Below are positions 6,256 to 6,271 of a stretch of DNA of 6,271 nucleotides, one piece after another; the stretch's first letter is position 1; the number at the start of each line of letters is the position of its first letter. The DNA comes from Thermoplasmata archaeon. GTDB lineage: Archaea > Thermoplasmatota > Thermoplasmata > UBA10834. The DNA is taken from NCBI GenBank assembly GCA_022865445.1, contig JALHSX010000145.1, positions 1 to 6,271 on the forward strand, read 5' to 3'. The notes beneath the pieces were generated by a model, which saw nothing but the letters and a program-made list of their open reading frames with translations, was not told where the DNA came from and ran no database searches. Both the position numbers and the translations under genes were made by a program.

Positions 6256-6271
6256 TTCCATACGGTAAGCA
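6252..6271 (+). CDS. pseC: Probable PseC aminotransferase, first codons only (cut by window edge)
   Basis: An ATG at 6252 overlaps the pseB stop as ATGA and opens a frame reading MIPYGK before the sequence ends. PseC proteins commonly begin MIPYG(R/K)Q, and pseC commonly follows pseB. The enzyme is a PLP-dependent aminotransferase that places an amino group at C4 of the PseB product, giving UDP-4-amino-4,6-dideoxy-N-acetyl-beta-L-altrosamine. The four-base overlap suggests translational coupling, and no separate Shine-Dalgarno is seen. Only six full codons are visible, so the call rests on this short match, the overlap and gene order. Another DegT-family aminotransferase (for example a PglE or LegC type) is the main alternative. 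Confidence 0.7.

Overview
The window looks archaeal. None of the start codons that can be judged has a convincing Shine-Dalgarno sequence. Four of them instead have an A/T-rich, TATA-like octamer about 23-31 nt upstream, the spacing expected for leaderless or nearly leaderless archaeal transcripts. Codons such as AGG, AGA, ATA, GAG and AAG are common. Base composition is moderate. A euryarchaeal or Thermoplasmatota-like source is my best guess, but the sequence alone does not settle the lineage.

Layout. (1) Positions 2-604, minus strand: the N-terminal 201 residues of a 3-hydroxyacyl-CoA dehydrogenase that runs off the left edge. All four expected active-site residues are present. (2) Positions 605-1305: about 700 bp with no intact gene. 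It holds the dehydrogenase promoter and then what looks like decayed coding sequence, including a plus-strand fragment resembling the start of a GNAT acetyltransferase. Conflicting open stretches lie on the minus strand. (3) Positions 1312-1611, plus strand: a small protein with three membrane segments. (4) Positions 1635-3473, minus strand: a 612-residue protein whose C-terminal half looks like a GT-B glycosyl- or glycerophosphotransferase of the capsule/teichoic-acid/polysialic-acid type. (5) A 140-bp divergent promoter region. (6) Positions 3614-5134, plus strand: a Wzx-type polysaccharide flippase with a TTG start. (7) A 134-bp spacer with a clear TATA box bracketed by an 8-bp inverted repeat. 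(8) Positions 5269-6255, plus strand: PseB, a UDP-GlcNAc 4,6-dehydratase. (9) At the right edge, overlapping the pseB stop as ATGA, the first codons of what is very probably PseC, the next enzyme of the pathway.

From 1635 rightwards this reads as the edge of a surface-glycan locus. PseB and PseC would make the precursor of pseudaminic acid, a nonulosonic (sialic-acid-like) sugar. The GT-B protein could transfer a sugar or sugar phosphate, and the flippase would move a lipid-linked glycan across the membrane. That these genes act in one pathway is inferred from proximity. The left third, with a fatty-acid-type dehydrogenase and decayed sequence, appears to be the flank outside this locus.
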